NCBI GenBank assembly: GCA_033026295.1 | Contig: CM065186.1 | Coordinates: forward strand, 191,001 to 255,000 | DNA length: 64,000 bases | Direction of reading: 5' to 3' | DNA from: Channa striata | Lineage: Eukaryota > Chordata > Actinopteri > Anabantiformes > Channidae | Shown here: piece after piece, positions 12,420 through 25,320 of the stretch | Position numbering within the stretch: position 1 is the first letter of the stretch | Layout: every line of letters begins with the position of its first letter | Program-made: the position numbers and the translations under genes | The notes under the pieces: model-generated | What the model saw: the letters and a program-made list of their open reading frames with translations, nothing else | Told to the model about the DNA's origin: nothing | The model's database searches: none

Positions 12420-13423
12420 ATGCCGAGATCCAAAGACATTCTAAAATAAATGAGAACGAGAATAATTGAGATTTATAAGTCTGGAAAAGGTTATAAAGCC
12501 ATTTCTAAAGCTTTGGGACTGCAGCGAACCACAGTGAGAGCCATTATCTACAAATGGCAAAAACATGGAACAGTGGAGAACCTTCCCAGGAGTGGCCGGC
12601 CGACCAGAATTAACCCAAGAGCGCAGCGACAACTCATCCAAGAGGTCACAAAAGACCCCACAACAACAACATCCAAAGAACTGCAGGCCTCACTTGCCTC
12701 AATTAGGTGTGTTCATGACTCCACCATAAGAGACTGGGCAAAAATGGTTTGCATGGCAGAGTTCCAAGATGAAAACCACTGTTGAGCAAAAAGAACAAAG
12801 GCTCGTCTCAGTTTTGCCCGAAAACTGATCCTCAAGACTTTTGGGAAAATACTCTGTGGACTGACGAGACAAAAGTTGAACTTTTTAGAAGGTGCGTGTC
12901 CCATTATGTGTGGCGTAAAAGTAACGCATTTCAGAAAAAGAACATCATGCCAACGTAAAATATGGAGGTGGTAGTGTGATGGTCTGGGGCTGTTTTGCTG
13001 CGTCAGGACCTGGAAGACTTGCTGTGATAAATGGAACCATGAATTCTACTGTTTATCAAAATATCCTGATGGAGAATGTCCGGCCATCTGTTCGTGACCT
13101 CAAGCTGAAGCGAACTTTGATTCTGTAGCAGGACAATGATCCAAAGCACACCAGCAAATCCACTTCTGAATGGATGAAGAAAAACAAAATGAAGACTTTG
13201 GAGCGGCCTAGTCAAAGTCCTGACCTGAATCCAATTGAGATGCTGTGGCATGACCTTAAAAAGGTGGTTCATGCTCGAAAACCATCCAATGTGGCTGAAT
13301 TGCAACAATTCTGCCAAGATGAGTGGGCCAAACTTCCTCCACAGCGCTGTAACCGACTCATTGCAAGTTATCAAACGCTTAATTGCAGTTGTTGCTGCTA
13401 AGGGAGGCCCAATCAGTTATTAG
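12420..13423 (+). pseudogene. Tc1-like transposase (DD34E), disrupted
   Basis: Starts ATGCCGAGATCC at 12420 but hits an in-frame TAA at 12447. The next frame opens at 12450 with a helix-turn-helix N-terminus (YKAISKALGLQRTTVRAIIY) and a GRP box (SGRPTR). Frameshifts follow near 12710-12790. The catalytic motifs are visible in separate frames: LTRQKLNF-type decay of the first Asp block near 12855-12890, QDNDPKHTSKSTSEW at 13129, preceded directly by an in-frame TAG (13126-13128), and SPDLNPIEMLWHDLKK near 13215-13260. The distance between the second Asp and the Glu fits DD34E. The frame closes at TAG 13421-13423. No functional protein is possible. Confidence 0.9.
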
Positions 13424-13434
13424 GTTTAGGTTTA

Positions 13435-13644
13435 GGGCAAACACTTTTTCACACAGGGCAATGTGGTTTTTGATTTATTTTTACACTTATAATAAAGACC
13501 TTCATTTAAAAACTGCATGATGTGTTTACTTGTGTTATCTTTGACTAATAATTAAATTAGTTTGATGATCAGACACAGTGTGACAAACATGCAAAAAAAA
13601 AAAAAAGAAACCAGTAAGGGGGCAAACACTTTTTCACACCACTG
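13435..13644 (-). repeat. Right terminal inverted repeat of the Tc1-like element
   Basis: Reverse complement of the left repeat. An added A run of about 14 near 13593-13606 is the main length difference. Confidence 0.9.
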
Positions 13645-13646
13645 TA

Positions 13647-16600
13647 TATGCATCCTTTTCGTGCACAAAAACCTCCACAGTGCTTCACTTGTATCTCTTT
13701 TCCTCGTTTGTTCTGTGTCTTTTTATTATAACCCATCTACACCCCCCACATCATTTCATAAATTGATAAACTGCTCCGCAGAGCTCTAGATCGTTCAACA
13801 AGAAGCTGTATGGCATTCCTTGTGAGTGAGCAGAAAGTTGAGCCAGGGCAAGGGTTTTGCTCTGAATAAAACTCCACCTACCTCGCTCTTTCATCCTCTA
13901 TTCTCTCTGCACAAGACCCCACAACTCACAGGTCAGACAACCTGGCGACCACATAAGCAAACATGAGATGCCCCCTATACTTTCAGAAACACACATACAT
14001 ATAGAAATCCATTGGCATCCCTCTGAGGACCATTAGGAGAAAGTCAATCTTGGCAACAAACGATGAATGGGGTTTCCGGGTGGGGAACAAAGACAGTGAT
14101 GCCAGGCTGAGTCATGAAACCAGAGGATGGCGTGCAGTGCCACAAGGTCTTGTCAGGAATCAGTGGCTGAGTGGTCTGGACATGCCCCCTGGACAGCTGT
14201 CACCCCCCCATGCTTATGCTTGAGCACATGCTGCACTCGTCTCAGAGAGCAGCAACGATATTAAGGATCTTACATTGATTAGTATGTCTAGCATGCGTTG
14301 ATCACTCCAATTACGCTTCTTTTCAGACACCAAGTCTCTGCAGAAAGGTTAGTTCAAGTGCATTTTAACTTTTCACATCTTCAGATCTGGATTTTCCCCT
14401 AATGAGATTTTACTCTCAGGCCTTTGCCAACGAACCACCCATGTCTTTTACTTAAATATTAGTACTTTACAGTCAAAAAGAAACGGAGTTCCTTGTTTTA
14501 TAAATGTTTTAAAGGAATTATTTGAGGTTTTGCTAAATATGCTTATTTAAGATGAGATGGTTAACAGCATTCTTATGTGTCTGTTAAATTAGTTTAATTA
14601 AAAAAAAAACAGAAGGGGAAACTGGTAGAGAGCTTCAGAGGTGCTAGATCCTCTCTGTCAGAATGTAAATAAGTGTACTTCCAAAATGTCGGACTATTGC
14701 TTTAATGCCTTAGGATTATGCAGTGTGCACATGCAACACATGCAGGAGGTTAGTCATGTGGAATAAGGTCAAACTTGTCAAGTGGGACACAACATGACAC
14801 TCATAGGTGTTTACAGTGTGGGTGATACGTCTGGAGGTATGTCGAAGGTCATGTAAGTGGCAGAAATGGCTCAAGATGCCCTTTGATCTCATGTTCCTCC
14901 ACCTCTTCGCTCTGCGTGTCATCCTCTGTTAGTACAACCTTAGCTGGTATTATAAGCTCTCCTGGCGTGAAAAGAACTCCTGCACGTTCCCTGAGGTCAA
15001 TGAAAAACATGTACATTTGTCTTATGTAATGCCTCCTTTTCAGTCTGTGCACCATTCACATTAGTTTGGTCAAAATTCATTCGGCCTTTTCATCTCCCCA
15101 ATCCAATAATTCAATTTCTAGAGGTTCATTAGATAAGGCAAATATCTCAACAAATTTCCAACAGAACCATATAATCAAGTTTATGTATTCTCTGGATTCT
15201 GCTTGTTATTCTAAGCTTGGAAAATAACATCCATGTGCAAAACAAATGGCATTTCTTAGTGTGAATTGTGCTGTAATTTTTAAGTCAATTTAATTTGCAT
15301 ATAATAAAAGTGGTATTTAAAATGTGTATTAGAATTTACCTCAGCATGTTTTACAGTATTACAAACTTTAAATAGTTAAAATTGTAATATAGTAACACAC
15401 AGCTGTACTATATTCATAGAAAATTTTAAAATTGTCAACCTAATGCTGTCCATTAATCATTTTCAGCAGATTTGACTCACACTTGGTACTGTACTCTGTA
15501 CCTCAATGCCTCACATTTTAGGGAGACCTGCTGATGAGATGGTAGCAACGAGAAGAGAAGAAATATTAGATTTCTGGCAGATAATAATTTGTGGATGGCA
15601 AGGAGCTTCAATTGATACGCAGAAGACTCAAGGATGTTCTGGGAGATATAGGATTTCTGAAACAACTACTGCTAAGGACCATGCATGCAATTCCAAGAAG
15701 GTGGGGGTGAACTGTTTTGGATTGTTTACAATGTTGTGGTGTCAAAGGTCATCAACACTTTTCAACAAAGGTTTTCTACTGTAAAACAAACGTGAAGAAA
15801 GGCTGACACACAGAGAGAACAGACAAGATCCAGACCTAAAAGAATCACAGCGATGTAGACAAGACAAGAAGTTAGATGAGCATGGCTAGTGACAGAGATG
15901 GCTTTGCTTCTTGCTGCTGAAAACTGAAAGGCAACTACTTGTACTAGTTTGCAGAGAACACCTCAAACACTGTTACATCCAGTTTCCCTGTAAAATCTGC
16001 ATTTGGAGCCACAACAAAAAGTAGAAATTCTGCAAAATACTAGAGGGACTAGTTCATAGAAACTCTCACCCACTGTTCACCTCTAATCTTTAACTCTTAA
16101 GACATTAAACGAGTGACTTTATTTTATGAATTTATTTGGAAATTATGTCGAAGTCTGAATTCGAAACAAAGCTCAGCCAATGTGCAGCATAAAACTCATT
16201 TCAATTAACATCTGCCAGTTTCCAATAAGTTGATTAATAATGTGTCAGTTCAAAGTCAAGAATGATCTAAGTACACGTTTTCTGTCTTTTCTTTGAAATG
16301 ATGAATACTAACACATGTTTAGGCATTATTTTTTTCACCTACTGTGGATAATGCATACTCATACTGTCATACCTGTAGAAACTACTAGTGCCAAACTGCG
16401 TGAAACTCTCTATGAATAATCATAGTCATGAATAGTCAAGATAATTAACACCTAAACAACGCTTGTTTTTTGAGAATATGAGGGAAATTAGCTATAAATT
16501 AGAGCAACTTTAAAAAGAAGAGTTACTAATAGTTACAGAAGAGTTCAAAGGACATTATTTCTCAGCTGTAGTGAAATTAGCAGCAGTAGCAGTAGGAGGA

Positions 16601-17060
16601 ATATGTTTTGTTGTACATTTCCCCAATTTAACCATAAGCGGGTTCTTTTCTTTTGCTACTTAACGTATAAAATTTACCACCTTTAAAATGGTGTACTGGG
16701 GCTGTTATCGGAGTAACTTGGTTCTGATAAAGGGGACCCTCCAAGTGTCACTGTGTGTACACACTCATGTGGCTCAGCAGGGTGAGCTGAGGGTTTGTGA
16801 TGGTGTATTTTTAGAAACCTGGTGCCTCTGTCCTGATTCATGGAGCTGCTGTTCAGAGCGGGGACATGTTCAGACCTCAGACACCGGGGATGTTGGATCC
16901 ACTTCTGTTCAGATTTTTTAGCAGCAGTGTGTATTTTTAGACAACATGTTGCTTGTATCAGTCACAAATAGTAGACACATGGACAGATGATGACCCAGCA
17001 GGCCCCGGGACAGACACACACGTGTAAAAGCACACTGCCCTGTCGCTGCATCTCTATGTG
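13647..17060. other. Non-coding DNA, no gene recognised
   Basis: No splice-compatible coding segment, RNA gene or clear transposon found. Local AT-rich tracts and a few chance open frames only. Confidence 0.55.
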
Positions 17061-17069
17061 AGTGTTTTA

Positions 17070-17700
17070 CATCTTCGTGTTATTGTTTAGCATCTGCAGA
17101 TGTTCAAATCTTCTATTTGACTTTGTCGTCACTTTGAATTTATTTGTGGTCCCTCTGTGTCTCATTTGTTACTGCTATCTCACGGTGTTCATTGTGTTGC
17201 CACTTTGAATGTGCAGATGCACATTTTTTCAAGTATTTGTGATTCCTTTGTGTGTCTTTGTGGACAATTTGCCTCTGCTTTGGTCATTCTGTTCCAATAT
17301 CCACTTTGTATTTCTTTGTGATGTTGTGCCTGTTTGTGATTCCTTTGTGTGCCTATGGACATTTTCTGTCTACTTGTGGTCATTATTTTGTCTCTTTATG
17401 GTGAAGACGTGTCCATTTGAGGTCACCTCATGTCCCTTAGCAGACATTTTGCATCATTTATTTATCTACAATGTTGACTGACATTTCTGGAAATTTTTTT
17501 AATGTTTTTGTCTCTTTTGTGTTAATTTTGTTTTCTCTCGTGACATTTATCAGATGCTTTGCATTTATTTTGTGTCGCTTTGTGTCTTTGTGGTCAATTG
17601 TTTCTGCAAAGGTTTTTGTTTGTCTTTGTGTAATGTTTTGGTCACTTTGTGTCTTATTTCTTCCAGGTCATCTGTCTCTAATTATGGCTGTTTTGTATCT
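17070..17700 (+). repeat. Degenerate T/G-rich minisatellite (about 20-21 bp unit), cluster 1
   Basis: Loose tandem copies of a motif close to TTTTGTGTCTCTTTGTGGTC recur through the stretch, with many substitutions and variable spacing. The same motif recurs at about 19.4-19.85 and 21.5-21.6 kb in this orientation, and at about 22.93-23.29 kb in the opposite one. The long frames across it, rich in Phe, Val and Cys, come from the repeat composition and are not genes. Confidence 0.65.
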
Positions 17701-19245
17701 CATCCTGGGTGACAATGCGGTTAGAGATGAGGGGACTCCTGACAACGTCCGCCCCTTTCAGTTCGTTTATCCAGGCTTAGACTAATAGTGGCTGTCATAG
17801 AGTAAGCTGCCTACTTTCAATAAAGTTTTGATGAATTGTGCAAGTGGGTCACATGAGTTTCTTGCTCAGTAGGTTTAATGTTATGGGGTGTGAGTCCAGT
17901 TCGTATTATCTGTAACTAGAGCAGGGACAAGAATTCACATTACATGATCTATGCAGGAACTCTTAGAACCCAATTTAAAATCATTTCACTTTCCCGTAAA
18001 TAATTTCCTGACTTTGGCTAAGGCAACAGACACAACGAATTTAAAAAAGATTCACCCTACATAGTAATTTTCATGCATTAAATTATTTTTTTTATTTTTT
18101 CTTTTGCAAAAATAACTAATTCCAGCCAGCTGCTGCCCAAAGGTGCACACTTGATTCCCTGAGTCCAGTAAATAGGTTTAAAGGCACCTTATCTGGAAGG
18201 TCCAATTACTGGTGAATCACTATCCTGAACAAAATCTACATCACAAGACAAAACAACGCTCCAATCAAGATTACTCAAAATTTTGTCATTTTTGGGAATA
18301 ATCCTCAAATTTGACTTTTCTGGAAGGTGTAAGAAGTGGGTCATATACAAAGTTTACATTTTAAAAACCCAATAATATTTCTTTATCATTAATATTTCTG
18401 TGTTTACATTCACTCACTGGCATCAAACAAACATCTTTTGATGGAAGTAATTCTAAGGTTTTATGAAAAAGATGAGTCAATTATTCATTATTTAAATTAT
18501 TCAATGACAGGCAGCTATTACAATGCAGCAATAGTGGGACATTTGTATATGCTTTCTCTCGAAAAGGTAACAAAAGGAAGAAGTGTTGCTGTAGAAAACA
18601 CGATCCAAGCTTCTTCATGTGTTTTCTGATTTTACAGCTTCGATTTGGCTCAATCACCCACAAAAGAAGTTTAGAAGAATATAAATCAGCCTCAACTTCA
18701 TGTCAGGCCCACGTAGACCAGAATGCATTCTCTTTATCTGCACTGGAACAGCTGACAAAGCCAAAGACTGTGTGCGGGGCCCGGTGCAGGCAGCCCACTA
18801 CTCCCCCCCGACGGATGGCTTACATTCAGAGGACAAATTTCACTGTAACATGTATGGCTCAGTGACGAATAAAGGCTCTTCTTCTTAATGGGCAGAGCAG
18901 ATGTAATGTGATGACACAGGCTTTGCATCAAAAACAATATACGGACAGTTCTGGATCACCCCTCTGCACTGTCAGTCAGCAGGATATAGAAACACTTTAC
19001 AGTAACCTCGTCTCTTTGCAGCAGCTTCCAGTGAAAGGCAGTGGGAACCAATTAGCTGAAGCCTGTTCTGCCTGGACATCCACATTCTTCTGGTGACTAT
19101 TTTGGCCCAGCCAAAACGAAAAAATAATTACTGTTTGAATTTAAATGCTGTGCTTCTCACCACTATCATAAAATAACTAGTTTCTTTCTGTCAAACTTCC
19201 AAAACATGATATCTATCATGTGCTTGCAGTGAAATGAGCCACTTA

Positions 19246-19850
19246 ATTTTGTCTCTGGCATGTATTAAATGAGCAAAGATAAGGACTGTAGACATTGAAC
19301 TCAAGAAAGGAATAAAAGAAATAAAGGAGCACGTAGCACCTCAAATATTCATGGAGCCTGTGTAGACTATTTTAAATTTCTTAGCACTTTCTCTCCCCTC
19401 TGCACTGGTTTTGTCGTTTTGTTGCCGCTGCGTTGTTTTGCATCCTTTTCTGTTTGTTCTGTTGCTTTTTGTATCTTTCACTCAGTTCTGTGTCTTTGTG
19501 CTGGTAATGCATGGTTTTGTGATCAGTTTGCATCTCTCTACAGCTGTTTTTTTACCATCGGTGTTTAGTCAATCTACTTGCAGTCATTTTGTCTTGTAGT
19601 TGAATCCATTTGTCAAAGTTTTGAGTCTTTGCAGTCATCTGGCATCCATGTGTGTTCTTTTGTATTGTGTGTATGTTACTTTGCATGCCTGTACAGTCAT
19701 TGTGAGTCGATTTAATGCTGTGTTTTGTCTCTTTGCTGCAGTTTCTGTTCGTGTGGTAATTTTGCATCCCTTTCTAATAGTTTTGAGTTTTTTTCCATCT
19801 ATTTTTTTTTTTTTATAATTTTGTGTCTCTTTGTGGTCATTTGACTTTAC
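19246..19850 (+). repeat. Duplicated block copy 1 with minisatellite
   Basis: The first 200 bases or so (TTTTGTCTCTGGCATG..., a GAAATAAAGGAGCACG core and AGCACCTCAAATA) align with 21286-21480. After this comes the T/G-rich minisatellite, including a shared TTTTGCATCCTTTTCTG segment (about 19436 and 21539). The copies diverge clearly, so the duplication is old. Confidence 0.65.
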
Positions 19851-21285
19851 AACAAGACATATTTACAGTCATTTCACACTGAGACTCTATCCCTGAAGCC
19901 TGCTGATCCATTGGGCCTCTGGGCTTGTGCCAGTAAATCATCCATGGGTGGAACCAAACTATTTTTATGAGGGCCGATCAGGCTGGGAACATCATAAACA
20001 TTTGTGGCTCCATAAAAATCTGTTTTTTTTCAAACAGAAGTCACATTGCCTCAGACTGAAATGCAACATTTTCGGACAACGACAAAGATTTTGTTTTCAG
20101 TGGTAAACACAGTGTCAACTAAACAAGTGCCAACCTACAAAGATTACCACTACAAATCTTATTTGTCCTGTTAATTAACCCCACGTAAGGGAAAACCATC
20201 AAACCATAATAAAAGAGCAAACTTCAGGCGCTACTGGTTACCTGCTCTGCATGTTCCTCTACATCTAAAAGTAACAATTCATTTTCAAATTTGCAGCAAA
20301 ATTCTTTAACTGAAAAACAAGGTGAAACAGAAAACCACTTTTAAATTTTGAACACAGTTTCATGCCCTATTGCATACATGTCTAAACTTTATCTCCACTC
20401 GCAAAGGCTAGATTGTGCCTCAATAATATTTATGGCCATTTGCAGTTTTCTAAAACTGCAAGGTATGCTTTTAAACAATACATGATAAAACAACAGTATT
20501 TTTCTTTTTCTATTAATGCTGTTCACAAATTTGGTCGTTAAACTTGTAATTCTCACATTTTAATTTATGCATGAAATTTCTTGATGGGAGTAAAAGTAAA
20601 AGGATGAGGGCAACACTGATGCAGAGTGCAGAAGGAACTTTGAGAATGGCAAGAGTGAAGATTAGATTAAATCAATTAAATTGATTAGAAGAATCAATTT
20701 CACCAACTACTGCTTGTCGAGGCTCAGCTAGTGGGTGAGAGACATGCTTGGGAAGAAAGAGGAGTAGTTTGGCAAGTTTGTGAGATTCCAAGATGAACTG
20801 AAACCCTGAAAACATCACACATGTTTAAGAGAGGTAAAGACTGACCTTAGCCTGGCCTAAGACACAATGCCATCACAGGTAAATTAAATTAATCAAAAAA
20901 CGTTGTTTTTTGTGACAGCTTTCTCCTAAGGCTAATAATAATAGTAATGGTGAAAGACATTATGATCATAGTGTCAGATGATAATCAGAGAGTCAAGATT
21001 TGCCCCTTATTGGTTAAAAAACTAGAACCATTTGGACAAAGACATAATTTCACATCCAAGCTAAATGTTTAAGCTTTCAATTGGTTTCTGTCTCATGTTT
21101 CTATCTGCTAAAGAGGCTGAGAAATTGAGGTTTTACTAAATGCTGCATGTCTGTCCAGTTTTTTTAGAAACCCCTTAAGTTTCAGGAGGCTGTTTAAATA
21201 CAAGCATTTTGTTTTTTTTAAGGTGGTTTTTGAAGACATCTCTGGTCTTAAAGAGCTAACTTACTTATCTGTTAATCATACTGCT

Positions 21286-21640
21286 CATTTTGTCCCTGAA
21301 GTGTGTTAAAATGAGCAAATATGTAAACAGTAGACATTGCACTGAACTCACAGGAGGAATATATGAAATAAAGGAGCACGGAGCACCTCAAATACTCCTG
21401 CACAGCAGCAAAGCCCGCAGATACAGACATAACTAAGACTCTCAGCACATGCAGACACATGCAGACATGTGCTAAGTGCCTTAGGGCTTCTTCTTCCCCC
21501 CTTGCATCGGTTTTGTCTTTCTTGTTGGCTCTGCATTGTTTTGCATCCTTTTCTGATGGTTTCTGTTCATTTCTCTGATAAAAAGTCTTTGTGGTCTGTT
21601 TGGATCTCTCCACTGACAGGCTGTGTCCCTGTCATTTCTT
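21286..21640 (+). repeat. Duplicated block copy 2 with minisatellite
   Basis: Partner of 19246-19850 about 2.04 kb downstream in the same orientation, with the AAATAAAGGAGCACG core and AGCACCTCAAATA conserved. It carries a shorter minisatellite tail. Confidence 0.65.
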
Positions 21641-22761
21641 TAAGCCTCTTAGCAGTGGTCTCTCTCTGTGAACGTGAAGTGAAACTAACAGGAGAATCAT
21701 TTACTTTTGTAGGCATGTCTTCCTGAGAGGAAGCCCAAACCTAATTCACCGGGGGCGTAGTTTTTGAGCTATTTCAGTTTGGATCAAAGTGAGGGAATCA
21801 TCAATAATTTAAATTACAGGCCCCCACCATGCTTCATCCAGGTTCATCATACCAATTTTGTCTTTTGTTCAAATAAATAATTTTCTTTCACAGTATTGTG
21901 AAAGAAAACTAATTAACATTAGGGTTCCTTGATATTACAAGATCCTGATAAGCCCCTGCTTACTGCTCAAAGTGATAAAAATAGCACCTTAAATGAAATT
22001 AAAGAATTAGCACATCCTAAATTGATGCCTGACAAATGCCCCTCAGGTCACAGTGTTTGCCCATCTCTGAAATAAACCTGCATTTTATGAACCATTTAGC
22101 TCATGAAATGGCAGCAAACTGCTTTGGTGCATCATTAAATGTTTCCTCCTCTAACCTCAGTGATGGAAATATCAAATATTTAATATTTCTCATTAATGAA
22201 TTAATTCTAAAAATATACCCGAGTTCTCATTTGTTAAATGTTGCTACCCATTCAGCAAAATGTTATAGAGTCATTTGGTCATAAAGTAAACATGTCATCC
22301 TGTCCCCGGAACCTTTGTCCCACTGTTGACCTTCACTTGCAGTGTCAGCTGATGCAGTGCCGTCTTTTTTAGGCTTTTAGGCTACACTCAATGGAGATTA
22401 TTTTAATCCTGAAGGTGAAATGAACCTTGCAGTGTCAAATTACTGGTGAGCTGCAGTTGAATTGCAGCCCACTTCACTCAGTCACACTCTCATTTTACTC
22501 CATGGGTTCCTGTGGGGGCTTCAGACTTCAAATCACCAAGAAACATGTTGACTTTTATCTCCTAAATCAACTTAATTGGGTTTACTCCCTGTCCCCTGGC
22601 ACTGTTTGTGTTACCTTCAGAATGCTGCAGTGGCCCAGATAGATACACATCATAGACTACAGATCCAAGTCAGATAGGAATCACTGCCAGAAATCTGTTT
22701 TTGTTGATATTCATACTGCCTGGCCAGTATATATGGAAATAACAGCGGGTATTAACTACGA

Positions 22762-22802
22762 TCTTCTTCTTCTTCTTCTTCTTCTTCTTCTTCTTCTTCT
22801 TC
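22762..22802. repeat. (TTC)n microsatellite
   Basis: Uninterrupted trinucleotide run of about 13 units. On the minus strand it reads GAA, which gives a poly-Lys chance frame. Confidence 0.95.
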
Positions 22803-22929
22803 ACAATCTCTAAATCAACACAGTGTGAACTTAAGTCTACAGAAAACACCCTGAATAAAGAAATATTTATAGGGTATTCAGTTAAGAGAAACAGAATTAT
22901 GACAAAGAGATTACAAAAAATCAATTAAT

Positions 22930-23290
22930 CCTAAAGGAAAAAAATGAATACAAAGAGACAGAAAACCACCAAAAAAAGTCACAAGAAAAAAAAAACTAAA
23001 CAATTCACTATGACACACTAGGAAGCAAATTTTATGGCACCATAAAATTAACAGGGTTCTTAACTGCATTGGCAGTCACAAATCGTCTGGTTTCATCCAT
23101 GGATGGGTTACTTGCAGACAATAAACAATTAAAAAAGGCAAAACGATGCCCAAAAAAATTACTAAAATGACCAAAAATAGAGAGAATATAACCATGGAGA
23201 GATAAAAAAGGGAGAGCGTTATAAGAGAAACTACACAAAAATATGCAAATTATGAACCCAAAGTCACAAAAAAATAAACAAAACAAAACA
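22930..23290 (-). repeat. T/G-rich minisatellite, inverted cluster
   Basis: AATACAAAGAGACAGAAAACC-type units, the reverse complement of the 17-21.6 kb minisatellite motif, recur with much decay. This is the only cluster in the opposite orientation. Confidence 0.5.
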
Positions 23291-24845
23291 AAAAACGGCT
23301 ATCAAAAAAGATGCTTATTTGTAGTGAGAGGGTTAGCTCACATCCATTTGTAAATTAACCAGCAATTATTCAGAGAACAGATTAACGTCTTTTTTAAATA
23401 CCAAAGAATCAGGAGTAAAACATATTGAAGTAAGAATGGAGAAAGTGCTCTTATTTCTGAGGAACGGTGAAACCTGTTCCAGGTGCTTTACAGATATAAA
23501 GTCACGCAACAGACGCACATCCAAGCTGCTGTTATGATGACAAAACATGCAATAAAGTGTAATAAAACATCTGCAGAGGCAGTGCATGTGAAATTTCAAG
23601 TCGGGTCACATCAGGCAATGTAGTAGTTGTGGAGCTATTTCAGGACACAGTTACAAAATCCACACAAAATCCCTTCTATTAATAAAATAAACTATTTAAA
23701 AAGGTCACAATTAGAAAACACACAAAATGAGCTCTCTTTTGTTTGGTTGAGTGCATGCACTGCAGTATACCATTAGGTTTTGGATGTATCATCAGCTACA
23801 ACAAGCTCTTTAACATGCTCACACTATTTTATGCTGTTATTATAAAAGGCATGTTTTTTACTACAGAGTGACATTTTACAAACTAAACTATAAACTAAAT
23901 AACTGCCAGATTAATCATCTTTGGAGGTCTCTATGAAATGTTAAATTTAGCCTAAAAGCCTCCGGGTAGCCAGCCTGGTGCACAAGCTTCACTGACAGTT
24001 GGGCCCACGGGGCACAGGGACACAATCACTGTGTTTTCATGCACTTAAATGACCTGGTTAGAAGCAGCTTCCTCCAGTAACTGATTTTTTAACTGCCAGC
24101 CATCAATGACAAACCTGATTACCATATTCAATGAAACCTGATTTCCCCAGGTAGATTTCTGCTGGACAATGCTGGCTATTCTGCTGCGTATACATGTTGC
24201 AGGACAGAACATGCAGGACAAAAAATCTGCAGACATGGACATTTAGGAAGTGAAGTGCATGAAGCAACACCTCATTGTATTTAAGTATGTCTAAATGAAA
24301 CTGAAAATAAAGCATGAAAAGTCAGTTTCCAGTGCATGTTTGTCCAATTCACACTGTACCCTTTGATAAGCAGCTCTGTCTTTCACACACAAAAAAAGTC
24401 TAGAAGCAGAGTCTTCTGCCACATACAGTTCAAATCCTAAAATCTTAAGTTAAAACACAGACCGGAGGAGAAGGGTAGAGGAGAAACCACATCATTGCAA
24501 TGTGCTGTGTGTATACATGAGCAGCAACCAGGTTACTAAAGCCCATGACAACAAACATACAATAAAGAAATGGTGTTGAAGATGGTACATATAGAAACCT
24601 GTAGAAACATTTCCAAAGATGCTCAATGTAAAACAGTTGACTGGCCACAGTATCTATAAGCAAACCTACAGGACCACAGCCAGTATTTATGAAAAACTGC
24701 CCATTAAATTTGGATTTTCACAAATGAGGGAGATGTACAGAGCTGCACAGAGCTGCAGCAAATACAAAGGCAAAAAGCTGATCGGACACAAAATGAAGCT
24801 GTGGAAACAGGCTGAAAGGAGAGGTGATCAGCGAGCAGCAATTAT

Positions 24846-25320
24846 GGTTTCATGCCAAGAAAGAACAGCACAGATGCCGTGTTTGCTTTGAGAGCGTACG
24901 TGGAAAAGTACAGAGAAGGCCAGAAGGAGCTGCACGGCCTGATTGTGGATTTAGAGACAGCATATGACAGAGTGCGGAGAGAGGACTCGTGGTACCGGAT
25001 GAGCAAGTCGGGAGTGGCAGAGAAATATGTGAGGGCGGTACAGGACACGTATGAGAATGGTGTGACAGCTGTGAGGTGTGCGGTAGGAATGACAGACTGG
25101 TTTCAGGATGAGAGGGGTTTTTGTCAAGTATCGCCTCTTCCTGTCTGCAGTGGTGATGGACAGATAAGGTCAGACAGGAGTCTCCAGTGACTGTGATGAT
25201 GAGAGGCAGAGGCATGCACTGGAGGGAACGGGGGTCAAAGTCGGCAGGAGCAAGTTAAAGTACAGGGTCATAAATGAGAGAGGGTGGAAGAATGAAGCAA
25301 TTGCAGTCATCTTCGAAATC
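24846..25320 (+). mobile_element. Non-LTR retrotransposon reverse-transcriptase fragment
   Basis: The frame at 24852-25190 contains MPRKNSTDAVFALRAYVEKY, then LIVDLETAYDRVRRED, SGVAEKYVRAVQDTYE and VRCAVGMTDWFQDERGF. These match the fingers and palm of a common fish LINE reverse transcriptase with an AYDRVP(R) signature (RTE-like, clade not certain). The frame breaks at the expected QGS block. Weak similarity continues to about 25290 (RGRGMHWREWGSKSAGAS) after loss of the YADD region. It is a short, dead fragment with no visible ends. Confidence 0.7.

Larger units (their letters stand above)
12046..13644 (+). mobile_element. Tc1-like DNA transposon, near full length, inactive
   Basis: A 1599-bp element flanked by TA on both sides (12044-12045 and 13645-13646). 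It begins CAGTGGT and ends ACCACTG. Terminal inverted repeats of about 207-210 bp (12046-12252 and 13435-13644) have inner and outer copies of a GAAAAAGTGTTTGCCCCC-type motif, as in Tc1 elements with long inverted repeats. A decayed transposase gene lies between them. Confidence 0.92.

Noticed and set aside
17209..17785. Hydrophobic, Cys- and Phe-rich frames that look like membrane proteins
   Set aside because: Produced by the T/G-rich minisatellite.
22670..22924. Poly-Lys open frame on the minus strand
   Set aside because: It is the (TTC)n microsatellite read as GAA/AAG.
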